Shown here: piece by piece, positions 17,448-25,438 of the stretch
Layout of the letters: the number at the start of each line of letters is the position of its first letter
Numbering within the stretch: position 1 is the stretch's first letter
Assembly (NCBI GenBank): GCA_018780435.1
Contig: JADMJS010000432.1
Coordinates: 1 to 33,284, forward strand
DNA: 33,284 nucleotides
Source: Myxococcales bacterium
GTDB lineage: Bacteria; Myxococcota_A; UBA9042; GCA-2863065
Direction of reading: 5' to 3'
Made by a program: the position numbers and the translations under genes
The notes under the pieces: generated by a model
Told to the model about the DNA's origin: nothing
Databases searched by the model: none
Seen by the model: only the letters and a program-made list of their open reading frames with translations

Positions 17448-18026
17448 ATGCACGACGAACCCGAGTTCGAGAGCCAACAAGGCGTCCCAAGTGAATGCGC
17501 CGATGCAGTCGCTGACGGCGCTGCGCATATCAATGAGCTCGAAGAGAAGCTTCGCTTGGCTGAAAAGCAGGTGGCCCTCATCCGTCAGGCCCACGCCGAG
17601 TCGGCTGCTGAGTTCGACAAGATCAAAGAGCGTATGCGGCGCCATCAAGAGCAAGAGCTCGAGCGGGCTCGCCTCGCCATGGCGAAGAACCTCTTCGATG
17701 TCGCGGACAACTTCGATCGCACCGTGGACGCCGCCGCGCAAGGCAGCGACCGCGAGACGCTGCTCGCGGGTGTGGTCGCTGTCCGTGACCTGTTCCTACG
17801 CTCGCTCACCGGTTTCGGACTCGAGCGGTATGCGCTCGTCGGCGAGCCCTTCGATCCGAACCTGCACGAGGCCATCGGCATGGTGCCCGTCGCGTTGCCG
17901 GCTTCGGACGGCAAGCTCGCCACCGTGTTCCAGCCCGGCTACCGAGCCGGTAGCGAAGTCCTGCGTCCCGCCCGTGTGCAGGTCGGAAAGTACGTCGAGC
18001 CGCCCAACGTGAACCAGGACGGCTGA
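17448..18026 (+). CDS. grpE: GrpE nucleotide-exchange factor
   Basis: A 192-aa co-chaperone that releases ADP from DnaK (Hsp70). The N terminus is acidic and probably disordered. A long coiled coil follows (about 28-85), then the four-helix dimerisation part, including LFDVADNFDRTVD. The C-terminal beta domain that contacts Hsp70 carries the family signature EPFDPNLHEAIG...GYRAGSEVLRPARVQVG. The ATG at 17448 has GGAG 7 nt upstream. No dnaK or dnaJ is present, although grpE is often next to them. Instead it is followed by two large uncharacterised genes on the same strand (105-nt gap), which could point to a dedicated Hsp70 partner elsewhere. No heat-shock control signal is visible upstream. 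Confidence 0.95.
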   Translation: MHDEPEFESQQGVPSECADAVADGAAHINELEEKLRLAEKQVALIRQAHAESAAEFDKIKERMRRHQEQELERARLAMAKNLFDVADNFDRTVDAAAQGSDRETLLAGVVAVRDLFLRSLTGFGLERYALVGEPFDPNLHEAIGMVPVALPASDGKLATVFQPGYRAGSEVLRPARVQVGKYVEPPNVNQDG

Positions 18027-18131
18027 TCCCAAGGGGCCGCCTCGCTCCGGGAGGGGGCCCTGACTCCATCGAAAGCCGACGCCCTACCGGGGCCCGGCCA
18101 CGCCTCTCCGCAATGGCCCCAGGAGGTCTTC

Positions 18132-20606
18132 GTGCTGAACGCCAAAGAGCGCACCGAACTTCGGCAGCGCCTCGTCGAAGTCTCCCGAACCCGCTCCCTG
18201 AGCGGCGATCTCCGCGAATGGGCCCACGAGCTGCTCGCCGAAACCACCCGCAGCGAAGCGGCTAGCGGCGACGCCGAGTCCGACGCCGACCCCTACTTCC
18301 TGCACAACGTCGCGGCGTTCGTCGCCACCCTCGACGACGCACCGGACTCCCGTGACCTGGCTTCGGGCCTCGCCGTCGCGGTCGCGGGCGCCTTCGAGCG
18401 TGCGCTCGACGCCGACAAGGACGACTTGGCGCTTGCCCACGGGCTCGCCGTCGCGGCACGTGCGGCCGATGTCGGCGCCCAAGTCGCGACCGCGCTCGTC
18501 TCGGCTCTCGAACGACCGCACTCCGGTGACCGGCTCGCGTCGGCCGTCGCGCGCGCCATCGCCGCTCGCGGTGGTGACGCCGAGAACCCGGAGACCAGCC
18601 GGGCCGCCGAACGCGTGCTCGAGCGGCTCGACGCCATCCTCGCGCGAGAGCCGGAACGCGAGACCCTCGCGACGGCGCGCCTTGAGCTGCTCCTCGACCT
18701 CGCGCGTTCTGGGCCCCTCGCTCGACGGCTCGCGTCGCATGAGCGCCTCGCGGTGCTCTTCGCCGACGCCGAAGCGGCGTTTGGCCCGTCGCCGGACCGT
18801 GACCTGCTCCGACTCGACGCGGCGTCGGTTCGGCTGTCGGATCGGGACCTCAAGTGTTCGACCAAGGACTCGTCCGAAGGTCTGCGGCTCGCCGAGCTCG
18901 CGGCGGAGGGCGATCTCGGTCGACGGCTTCGTGGCGCCGGCCCGGGCACTCCCGCGCGCTCGGTCGTCGACGTCGTCATGGCCCTGCAACGTGGCTTCGG
19001 CCGTCGGAAGTGGCTCAATGGCAACACGGCGCGGCGCCTCGCGAGTGTCTGGCAACGCATCAGCGCTCGGCTGCCCGGCAACGCCGACGCCCTCGCGGCC
19101 GCCACCGAAGCCCTCGAACAGTCGGGGGACGTCGCGTCACTCATCGACCATCACATTGAGCGGGTCCGCACCGGCTCGAGCACCGACGACACGCGCGGCG
19201 TGCTGGCGCGCCACTGGTTCGGCCGGGTCGACGCCGGTGAGCCCTCCGGGTTGCCGCGTGAGGTCGAAGCCTGGGTCCTCGACGGCCTCACGGCCGAGCT
19301 CGCGCGAGGGATCACGGTCGATTCGGCGCTCGTCCTCGCCCGCACGGTCGCCGACGCTCACGGCGCGCTCCCGGCGGCGGAGCTCCTCGAACGCACGCTC
19401 CTGAAGGTCAAGGGCCTCGGGAAGTCCCCCGAGCTCGTCCTCATGGCCGTTCAGCGCTTGGCGGACGCGGGTGAACCCGAACGGGCGCTCGATGTCGGCC
19501 ACGGTCGGCTCGAGGGCCTCGGCGACGGGGCCCGCTCGGCGGTCCTCCGGCTCACACTCGCCAAAATCCACCTCGGTGCCGGCATCAACATCGCCGACGC
19601 CGAGCCGCTTCTTCGTGGCGTGGCCGCCGAAGGGGGCACGGCCGGGGCGGAAGCGCGCGCGCTCCGCGAAGAGCTGCTCGCGAGCCCCGACTTCGAGACG
19701 GCGCGACGGCAGGCGATGCTCGACGTCGAAGCGCGACTCGGGGTGGGGCAGAAGAAGCCCATCCGATGTCGCGTCATCCACGGCAGCGACAAGTTCGTTC
19801 TGGCCGAGATGCCGGCGGTCCGGGCGCCCGGCTCATATCCGCACTGGTATCTCCGCGTGATGATTCGGGATCAGGACCTGCCACAAGGCCAGACGGTCGC
19901 GTCTCTCGCCCGGGGCACCGAGCTCACCGCCGTGGTTCGCGGCGAGGACGACTGGAAGAGCGACCGCGTGCGCGTCTACTGGGTCGACGGCCCAGTCGTG
20001 ATCCTCGCCCGGCCTCCCGAGGACGAGGGCAAAGGGCGAGGCAAGTCCCGCCCCGATGGCCATGACGAGGATGGCGACGCACCGAAGGCCGAGCGACCGC
20101 CACGAGGCGAGCGCGGCGCGAAGAAAGAGGGGCGTGGCCAGAAGGACGGCGACGACGGCGCGAAACGCGAGGAGCGTCCGCCGCGTGCCGAACGGCCCCC
20201 TCGGGAACCGGATCCGGAGCCGCCGACGCCCGAAGTGGAAGCGGCCTTCAACGTGGGCACCGACGCGCCCGCGCTCGTGCGCATCGACGTGCTTCACCGC
20301 AAGAGCCAGGTGCTCTTCGGGCGAGTGCTGCCGCCAGACGAGTCCGACGGCGACGTGTTCCCCATTCGAGTCGGCATCAAGGCGAAGTTCGCGCCCGACG
20401 GGATCTCCCCGGAGTCCCTCGCGGGTGCGGTCGTGAAGGCCAAGATCGGGCGCGGCCCGGGCGATCGACTCCGCTACGACGGCGTCGGGCCCATCGAGGT
20501 GGTCCGCCTGGGACCGGCGACCGCTCCGGCGGCCGACGGCAGCGACGCCGCACCCGCAGAGCCGAACGACGGCAGCACCGACGGCGGCGAGGCCCTCGAT
20601 GGCTGA
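18132..20606 (+). CDS. uncharacterised 824-aa protein: helical repeats, two beta modules, charged linker
   Basis: I do not recognise the family. Residues 1-540 are almost entirely helical with TPR/HEAT-like character (many Ala/Leu/Arg heptads) and no membrane segment or signal peptide, so it should be cytoplasmic. Residues about 543-625 form a beta-rich module (IRCRVIHGSDKFVLAEMP to VRVYWVDGPVVILARP). Next comes an 80-residue low-complexity linker rich in Arg, Gly, Glu, Pro and Lys (about 626-705) with repeated ERPPR-like words. A second beta-rich module (about 706-795, VRIDVLHRKSQVLFGRVLPP) and an acidic tail complete it. The beta modules could be OB-like and the linker is of the kind seen in RNA-binding proteins, which is inference. 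The GTG start is preceded by AGGAGG at 18121. Its stop overlaps the start of the next gene by 8 nt, so the two products are probably made together and may form a complex. Confidence 0.85.
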   Translation: MLNAKERTELRQRLVEVSRTRSLSGDLREWAHELLAETTRSEAASGDAESDADPYFLHNVAAFVATLDDAPDSRDLASGLAVAVAGAFERALDADKDDLALAHGLAVAARAADVGAQVATALVSALERPHSGDRLASAVARAIAARGGDAENPETSRAAERVLERLDAILAREPERETLATARLELLLDLARSGPLARRLASHERLAVLFADAEAAFGPSPDRDLLRLDAASVRLSDRDLKCSTKDSSEGLRLAELAAEGDLGRRLRGAGPGTPARSVVDVVMALQRGFGRRKWLNGNTARRLASVWQRISARLPGNADALAAATEALEQSGDVASLIDHHIERVRTGSSTDDTRGVLARHWFGRVDAGEPSGLPREVEAWVLDGLTAELARGITVDSALVLARTVADAHGALPAAELLERTLLKVKGLGKSPELVLMAVQRLADAGEPERALDVGHGRLEGLGDGARSAVLRLTLAKIHLGAGINIADAEPLLRGVAAEGGTAGAEARALREELLASPDFETARRQAMLDVEARLGVGQKKPIRCRVIHGSDKFVLAEMPAVRAPGSYPHWYLRVMIRDQDLPQGQTVASLARGTELTAVVRGEDDWKSDRVRVYWVDGPVVILARPPEDEGKGRGKSRPDGHDEDGDAPKAERPPRGERGAKKEGRGQKDGDDGAKREERPPRAERPPREPDPEPPTPEVEAAFNVGTDAPALVRIDVLHRKSQVLFGRVLPPDESDGDVFPIRVGIKAKFAPDGISPESLAGAVVKAKIGRGPGDRLRYDGVGPIEVVRLGPATAPAADGSDAAPAEPNDGSTDGGEALDG

Positions 20607-23175
20607 GGTCGTCTCACTCACCGGGCTCGACACCGAGCCCCGCGCGGGTTACCTCGCGCGGGCGCTCCACGAGCAATACGGCGTTCCAGCGGACAGCCTC
20701 GGCGCGGTTCGCCTCTCGAGCTCCGGGATCAGCCTTACCCTCACGGGCCCGGCGGCGCGTCGGCTCTTGACGCCGTGCCCGCTGCAGCTAGCCGATGGGA
20801 GTCGGGGCGTCCTCCGGCGCACGCGCGACCTCCCGGGGACCGCGTCGGAGTGGGCGTTGCACCTCGCGGGCCCGGTCTCGGAGTCCGCGGGCGCCATCGC
20901 GGCCGAGCTCGCTCGGGTGGCCCACGTCACGGGCGAGGACGTATTGGCTATTCGTCGAACGCGGGCGGGCGTCACAATCACGCTCTCGACCTGGCGCTAT
21001 CGCGAAGTAGACCTCCCGACGTCACTCTTCGGTCGACCTGTGGTCGTCGAAAAAAAAAACTCTGACGAGGTGAACGGGGCCGAGTCGGGCGCAGACGCGC
21101 TCGCGACGGCCATCCGAGGTGGGCTCGGCCACGCCGAAGCCGCTGCCGACACGATCCGCCGCGTCATCGCGGCGTCGCGGGGCGACGAGCCGCTCGTCAA
21201 CGCAGTCAGGCGGCTTCGAGAGCGTGGCCTCTCGACCGACGCCGACGCGATCCCGACCACCGACCTGGGTCTATTGCTACTCACGCAATCGGCCGCCCGA
21301 CCTGCCCGTCGGCGCCGCCTCGCGGCCGCATTTCGCACGATCCCGTTTCCGTCGCCAGCGGAGCAGAGCGCGGGCGCTCTCCTCGCCGATCTGGAGTTCG
21401 AAGACGAAGGTCGCCTCCCGCCGCGTCACGGTCTGGGTGCGGCGCTCGACCAAGCGGCGAGCCAGCTCGGCGCGCGAACTGCCGCGTGGGGCACGTTGCT
21501 CCCGGGGCGGTCGGCGAGTGGGACCGTCGTCGCAGTGGCGCCCGAGGCCGACGCGGGTGACTCCCTGCTGTCCCGCTGGCTGGTCCTCATGGCGCAGCTC
21601 GCCACCGGAGCCGCGTCAAGGGCCGCCTTCGACGACGCCCTGAATGCGCTCGACTCGGACGTCCGTGAACAAGCGGGCGCCGTCGGGCTCGACCTCGACG
21701 GTTGGCAAGCGCTCCTGAGCCTCATCGGCGACGAACGCGACGGGCGAGCCCGGCTGCGGCCGCTCCCTCTCGAAGCGCTGGTCCCGGGATCCGAACGGTG
21801 GACGCACGCTGTCGTCCGCGGGATCGACGGCGCCGTTCACGCGGGCAAAGTCGACGTGGCCTCGCGCCTCGCGCGGGAAGCCTTCCACGCCGTTGATCCA
21901 GCCGCCGTCCCCGCCGTCGTCGCCCGCCGAAATGCGCGCCTAAACGTCCGTAAGGACGGTGGCGCGGTGGCGACGGATGACCCCGTCGTCCTCGTCCACG
22001 TCGCGGAGTCGCTCTACCGTCAAGGTAACCGCGCCGCGGCGGGCAACGCCTTCGAGGCCGCCGCTCCGGACCCAGGGGCTCCGGCAGCGCGCCACGCCGC
22101 CGCGCGCCTCGCCGCGCTCGACCGATTGCAGGCCGCAGGGCGCCTGTGTCGGGGCGCTACCAGCGACTGGAGCGTCGAACAGGGCGCCGTCGCTGACGAG
22201 GCCTGGGAACGCGCGACGGAAGCCTGGGCCCGACGCGCCGGGGGCTGGCTAGGGCTCATCGGCGGGCCGGCTTGGCTCGATGCGTCCGTCGTGGCGCAGC
22301 TCTCGACCTCGTCCCGTGCCATCTGTTCCGGCGACCTCGACCTCATCGCATCGGGTCCCGTTCGGGAGCAAGCGCAGGCTCTGCTCGTGAGCCCTCTCCA
22401 TTCCGATTGGGCGTCCAGCGACGCCGTGCCGTCACTCGGTTCCCTCGCGATGTTCTGGGAGAGTCCAAACGCCGGTGACGTGCTCCTCGCCGCCGCGCGC
22501 GAGGTCGAGACGGGCAAACCCGTAACGGTGGGGCCGGTCACGCTACGCCGAATGGCGCGAGAGCTGGCTGCCGCCGATTGGCGCCCCGAGCATGCGAGGG
22601 CGCTCGTGACCCTCCTTGAGAACACCCGCGACGTCGAGCTCGCCAAGGCTCTGGGGAGTGACCTGCTCTTCGATTGGCTCGACGGTAACGAGGTCATCGC
22701 AGCCGACGTGGCCGCCGGCGACGCCAAACACGCGTTTGTCGCCGCGGCCGAGGCGGTCCTCGGGCACCCCGCCCGTGCGGCCGACGCCGCGCCTCGCCTC
22801 GAACACCTCCCGTCTCGCCGGCTCGAACGCGCCTTCGCCCTCATCGGCGAAGACCGCATGGACGACGCGGTCGCCACCGCCACCAGCCTGCTCAAGCGGG
22901 CCGCGGCGGGGCCGACTCGCGCCCAGTCGGCCGCGGTCCTGGCCATCGCTGGGGCCTTTGCGCCGCTCGAGGCGGGGCTCGATGCGCGGCCCATGGGGCC
23001 CGAGCAGCGCCTGCTCGCTTTCGACATCCTCGTCGGCTGCGACAGTGCCTACGCTGGCGATGCGGTCCCGGCCGAGCTACACGGCGCACTGCAGCGCCTC
23101 ATCCTCACGGGACCGAGCCGGCTCCGGGCGGCTGCCCGAGCGTTGCTGGGCGAGGCCCTCACCGCGGAGGGATGA
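20599..23175 (+). CDS. uncharacterised 858-aa protein with tandem DbpA-like RNA-binding modules and a slippery A10 tract
   Basis: Residues 5-60 and 86-150 are two diverged copies of one module. The pattern is L-x-G-x-x-[TS]-E-x-x-[AG] leading into a helix, then V-x-x-[DE]-[SV]-L, then a G-[IV]-x-[LI]-T-L strand. It resembles the small RRM-like RNA-binding domain at the C terminus of DbpA-type DEAD-box helicases, including the closing GRPVVVEK. No helicase domain is attached. Residues 160-858 are helical and repeat-like, similar in texture to the upstream 824-aa protein. Directly after the second module, codons 151-154 (GAA AAA AAA AAC) contain ten consecutive A. Gain or loss of one A would stop translation at 155 or 157 residues. 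The ATG overlaps the upstream stop by 8 nt and the cupin gene follows 4 nt after the end. The role is unknown; RNA binding is inferred from the modules. Confidence 0.82.
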   Translation: MAEVVSLTGLDTEPRAGYLARALHEQYGVPADSLGAVRLSSSGISLTLTGPAARRLLTPCPLQLADGSRGVLRRTRDLPGTASEWALHLAGPVSESAGAIAAELARVAHVTGEDVLAIRRTRAGVTITLSTWRYREVDLPTSLFGRPVVVEKKNSDEVNGAESGADALATAIRGGLGHAEAAADTIRRVIAASRGDEPLVNAVRRLRERGLSTDADAIPTTDLGLLLLTQSAARPARRRRLAAAFRTIPFPSPAEQSAGALLADLEFEDEGRLPPRHGLGAALDQAASQLGARTAAWGTLLPGRSASGTVVAVAPEADAGDSLLSRWLVLMAQLATGAASRAAFDDALNALDSDVREQAGAVGLDLDGWQALLSLIGDERDGRARLRPLPLEALVPGSERWTHAVVRGIDGAVHAGKVDVASRLAREAFHAVDPAAVPAVVARRNARLNVRKDGGAVATDDPVVLVHVAESLYRQGNRAAAGNAFEAAAPDPGAPAARHAAARLAALDRLQAAGRLCRGATSDWSVEQGAVADEAWERATEAWARRAGGWLGLIGGPAWLDASVVAQLSTSSRAICSGDLDLIASGPVREQAQALLVSPLHSDWASSDAVPSLGSLAMFWESPNAGDVLLAAAREVETGKPVTVGPVTLRRMARELAAADWRPEHARALVTLLENTRDVELAKALGSDLLFDWLDGNEVIAADVAAGDAKHAFVAAAEAVLGHPARAADAAPRLEHLPSRRLERAFALIGEDRMDDAVATATSLLKRAAAGPTRAQSAAVLAIAGAFAPLEAGLDARPMGPEQRLLAFDILVGCDSAYAGDAVPAELHGALQRLILTGPSRLRAAARALLGEALTAEG
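21050..21059 (+). promoter_or_regulatory. A10 homopolymer, candidate transcriptional/translational slippage site
   Basis: Ten consecutive A in a very GC-rich coding region, in frame as GA-A AAA AAA AA-C. Runs of this length cause RNA polymerase slippage in other bacteria (Thermus dnaX is the classic case). One added A leads to TGA at 21063-21065. One lost A leads to TGA at 21071-21073. Either way the product ends right after the tandem RNA-binding modules. Confidence 0.6.
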
Positions 23176-23179
23176 CCCC

Positions 23180-23605
23180 ATGATCGCCTTGGCGCTCTTC
23201 CTCGCGTGTTCGCTGACGGCGACGCCGCCCCTGCTCACTCACCCCTTCTTGACCGTCGACACGGCGCCGACCTTCGTCATCGCCGGCGGGAAGGCGTCGG
23301 TGACCATGCTCTGCGAGACGCCGAACTACCTCGGCCGCCTCGTTGCGCAGCCCGGCGCCGCGGTACCGGAGCACGTTCACCCGATGTCGGACGAGCTCAT
23401 CTACGTGCTCAGCGGCAAGGGCGAGATGCGGCTCGAGGGCACCCCTGGCCCCATCCCGGTGACGCCGGGGATGGGGATTCAGATTCGGCGCGGCCAGAAG
23501 CACGCCTTCGCGGTGGCTGCGGACGCGACGGAGCCGCTCGTCGTCGTTCAGGTCTACACCCCCTCGGGACCGGAGCAACGCTTCAAGGTCCCGCCCATCC
23601 AGTGA
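23180..23605 (+). CDS. exported cupin-domain protein
   Basis: A 141-aa single-domain cupin. A short hydrophobic N terminus (MIALALFLACSLTATP) looks like a signal peptide, so the protein is probably periplasmic; the cysteine in LACS could in principle be a lipidation site, but the motif is not a good lipobox. The metal-binding motifs of the cupin fold are visible: an EHVHPMSDELIYVLSGKGEM first motif (two His and a Glu) and a PGMGIQIRRGQKHAF second motif with the late His. Substrate and metal are unknown; cupins range from isomerases to dioxygenases and sugar binders. It begins 4 nt after the 858-aa protein and is likely the last gene of the grpE-linked transcript. The ATG is the first one after the upstream stop. 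Confidence 0.88.
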   Translation: MIALALFLACSLTATPPLLTHPFLTVDTAPTFVIAGGKASVTMLCETPNYLGRLVAQPGAAVPEHVHPMSDELIYVLSGKGEMRLEGTPGPIPVTPGMGIQIRRGQKHAFAVAADATEPLVVVQVYTPSGPEQRFKVPPIQ

Positions 23606-23618
23606 CATTGTGCTTTAT

Positions 23619-23649
23619 ATCTGGATAATCGAAGGTTGATAATCCAGAT
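23619..23649. terminator. AT-rich 12-bp inverted repeat, terminator or operator
   Basis: Arms ATCTGGATAATC (23619-23630) and GATAATCCAGAT (23638-23649) pair over 11 of 12 positions around a 7-nt loop, followed by TGTTTG. It is one of the most AT-rich places in the window and lies between the cupin stop and the lipoprotein start. It could end the upstream transcript. Each arm also contains GATAAT, a fair -10 element, so it may instead be an operator-promoter for the lipoprotein. Confidence 0.5.
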
Positions 23650-23697
23650 TGTTTGCAGGGAGAGCAGCCCCTAGGCTTCGTCGTGGAGGTAGACACC

Positions 23698-25428
23698 ATG
23701 CGACGATTCAGCCAGCGCTTCTCTCGATTCGTGACCCCCTTCGTGCTCGGCGGAGGCCTCTCGGCGTGTACATCCGCGCTCCCCGGCGCTGTTCCCGGCC
23801 TCGGAGACGACGAGGCCGAGTCCAGCAGCGGCGACCCGGCCTCGGGCAGCGACCCCACCGACGAGCCCGCGCCGTCCGAGACGCCGTCTGAGCCGAACGG
23901 CGATCCGGGCGAGGAGCCGTACCCCACGCCCTACCTGCCGCTCCCGATACCCTCGGTCACCGCGCTCGAGACGTGCGCGCTCGAGGTCACCCAAGGCGAC
24001 CAGGCCATGAATCACTACGGGACCCCGCGTGTGCTCTTCGTCCCGGGGACCGCCATGGCCGTCACGCAAGCGGACTACGACGTCGGGGTCCACTCGACCG
24101 TCACGGGCAACACGGCAGGGCACATCGCGGCCTTCATCGACCTGTCTTTCGAGCACGACGTCGCGCTCCGTCGCGCCTACCTCTCCGTCTACGGACCGGA
24201 GGTGCTCGAACTGGCGCGGCTCTCGGAGATCGATCCCGGACACGAAGAAGCGGGCCGCCTCGGGGTCACGTCGTGGCCAGCACCCAAGTCCGACGACGAC
24301 TGGGCGAGCCTCATCGACGCACGCCTCCACCCGGACGGGGATCGCATCGTGACTTTCGCCTGCCACCACGCCCAAGACGGGTCCAGCGACGGCGTCATCG
24401 GAGTCATCAGCACGGGCGCCGGGCTCCCGGTCCTGGCCGAGTTCTCGACGGGCCCTGGCTGTAACCTGGGGACGTGGCCGCGCCGCGGGCACCTGCACGT
24501 CGCAGAGGACCGCGTCGTCATCAGCGCGGGCCCACACGTGTCGACCGTCTCGCTCGACGACGGCGTCCTTGCGCAGCTCACTCTCCCGGAGGGCGTCGAA
24601 GCCGTCGGTACCGCGGTCTCGCCCGACGGCCTGTCGGTCGCTCTCACCCTGAGCACCGGCGTTCTGGAGATTCGGGCGACGTCCACCTTGGCGCTCCTCC
24701 AGTCGCTTTCGAGCGGCGTCGGCCTCGCTATGGCCAACCCCAACACCTACGGCCCGAGCCTCGAGTCACCCGTCGCGTTCTCGCCCGACGGTCGCCTCAT
24801 CGCGCACCTCGACGCTGGCTTCGTGCCGGGCGTGCTCTGGAGCCAGCCGGGCACGAACGACGGGGCCATCGTCATCCGTCGCCTCGCCGACTTCGCCATC
24901 GTACAAAGCGTCGAAATGCCCGAGTGGGTCTCGCCCTGGAGCACACCGGAATTTCCCGAGGTCGGCCACCCGGCCGTGTCAGGCCTCGCGTTCCTGCCCG
25001 ACGGCTCTGGGCTCTTCGCCGTGACCGATGTCGCGCCCGCCGTGATTCGTTGTGTATCGGCCGGCACGGTGGTGCCGCCGGGGACGCTCGCCGTCGACGC
25101 CGTCGTCACCAGCGCCACCGACGTTCACGGCCAGGTGATCGTGACGGCGACAGCGAAGGACGCTGGAGCGCCGTCCTCATCGCCACTCCTCACCACGCTA
25201 CGTGTCGACGCGGTCAACGCCGACGGGACCGAGACCCAAGTGTCGGGGTCCTACGACGCGACCTTCGGTAGCATCGTCGCGGCACATATCTGGGGCGTGC
25301 CGACCGTGCCGAACCAGACGACTCAGCACCTGCGCGCCACCGTCACCGTCACCGATGGATCGCGGACGGCCAGCACCGAGATCGAGTTCGAGATCCCCAT
25401 CGAGCCCACGACCGACCTCGCCCCCTGA
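23698..25428 (+). CDS. lipoprotein with beta-propeller-like repeats
   Basis: A 576-aa predicted lipoprotein. The signal peptide starts with basic MRRFSQRFSR, has a hydrophobic stretch and ends in the lipobox L-S-A-C. A linker of about 65 residues rich in Ser, Pro, Asp and Glu follows. The central part (about 100-460) shows WD40/YVTN-like strand repeats, with recurring SPDGxx words such as VSPDGLSVALTLS, FSPDGRLIAHLD and LPDGSGLFAVTD, so a beta-propeller is likely. The last 110 residues look like an Ig-like beta sandwich. The substrate is unknown and surface or periplasmic location is inferred. I chose the ATG at 23698, which has GGAGGT just upstream; an in-frame ATG at 23653 would put non-signal residues in front of the basic segment. 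It converges with the next lipoprotein, with 10 nt between stops. Confidence 0.85.
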   Translation: MRRFSQRFSRFVTPFVLGGGLSACTSALPGAVPGLGDDEAESSSGDPASGSDPTDEPAPSETPSEPNGDPGEEPYPTPYLPLPIPSVTALETCALEVTQGDQAMNHYGTPRVLFVPGTAMAVTQADYDVGVHSTVTGNTAGHIAAFIDLSFEHDVALRRAYLSVYGPEVLELARLSEIDPGHEEAGRLGVTSWPAPKSDDDWASLIDARLHPDGDRIVTFACHHAQDGSSDGVIGVISTGAGLPVLAEFSTGPGCNLGTWPRRGHLHVAEDRVVISAGPHVSTVSLDDGVLAQLTLPEGVEAVGTAVSPDGLSVALTLSTGVLEIRATSTLALLQSLSSGVGLAMANPNTYGPSLESPVAFSPDGRLIAHLDAGFVPGVLWSQPGTNDGAIVIRRLADFAIVQSVEMPEWVSPWSTPEFPEVGHPAVSGLAFLPDGSGLFAVTDVAPAVIRCVSAGTVVPPGTLAVDAVVTSATDVHGQVIVTATAKDAGAPSSSPLLTTLRVDAVNADGTETQVSGSYDATFGSIVAAHIWGVPTVPNQTTQHLRATVTVTDGSRTASTEIEFEIPIEPTTDLAP

Positions 25429-25438
25429 CGCGCTCTCA

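Noticed and set aside
18030..18062. GC-rich imperfect hairpin between grpE and the 824-aa gene
   Set aside because: Only 6 of 7 outer pairs match, the sequence is simple G/C, and there is no U tract. It is not distinguishable from background in this genome.
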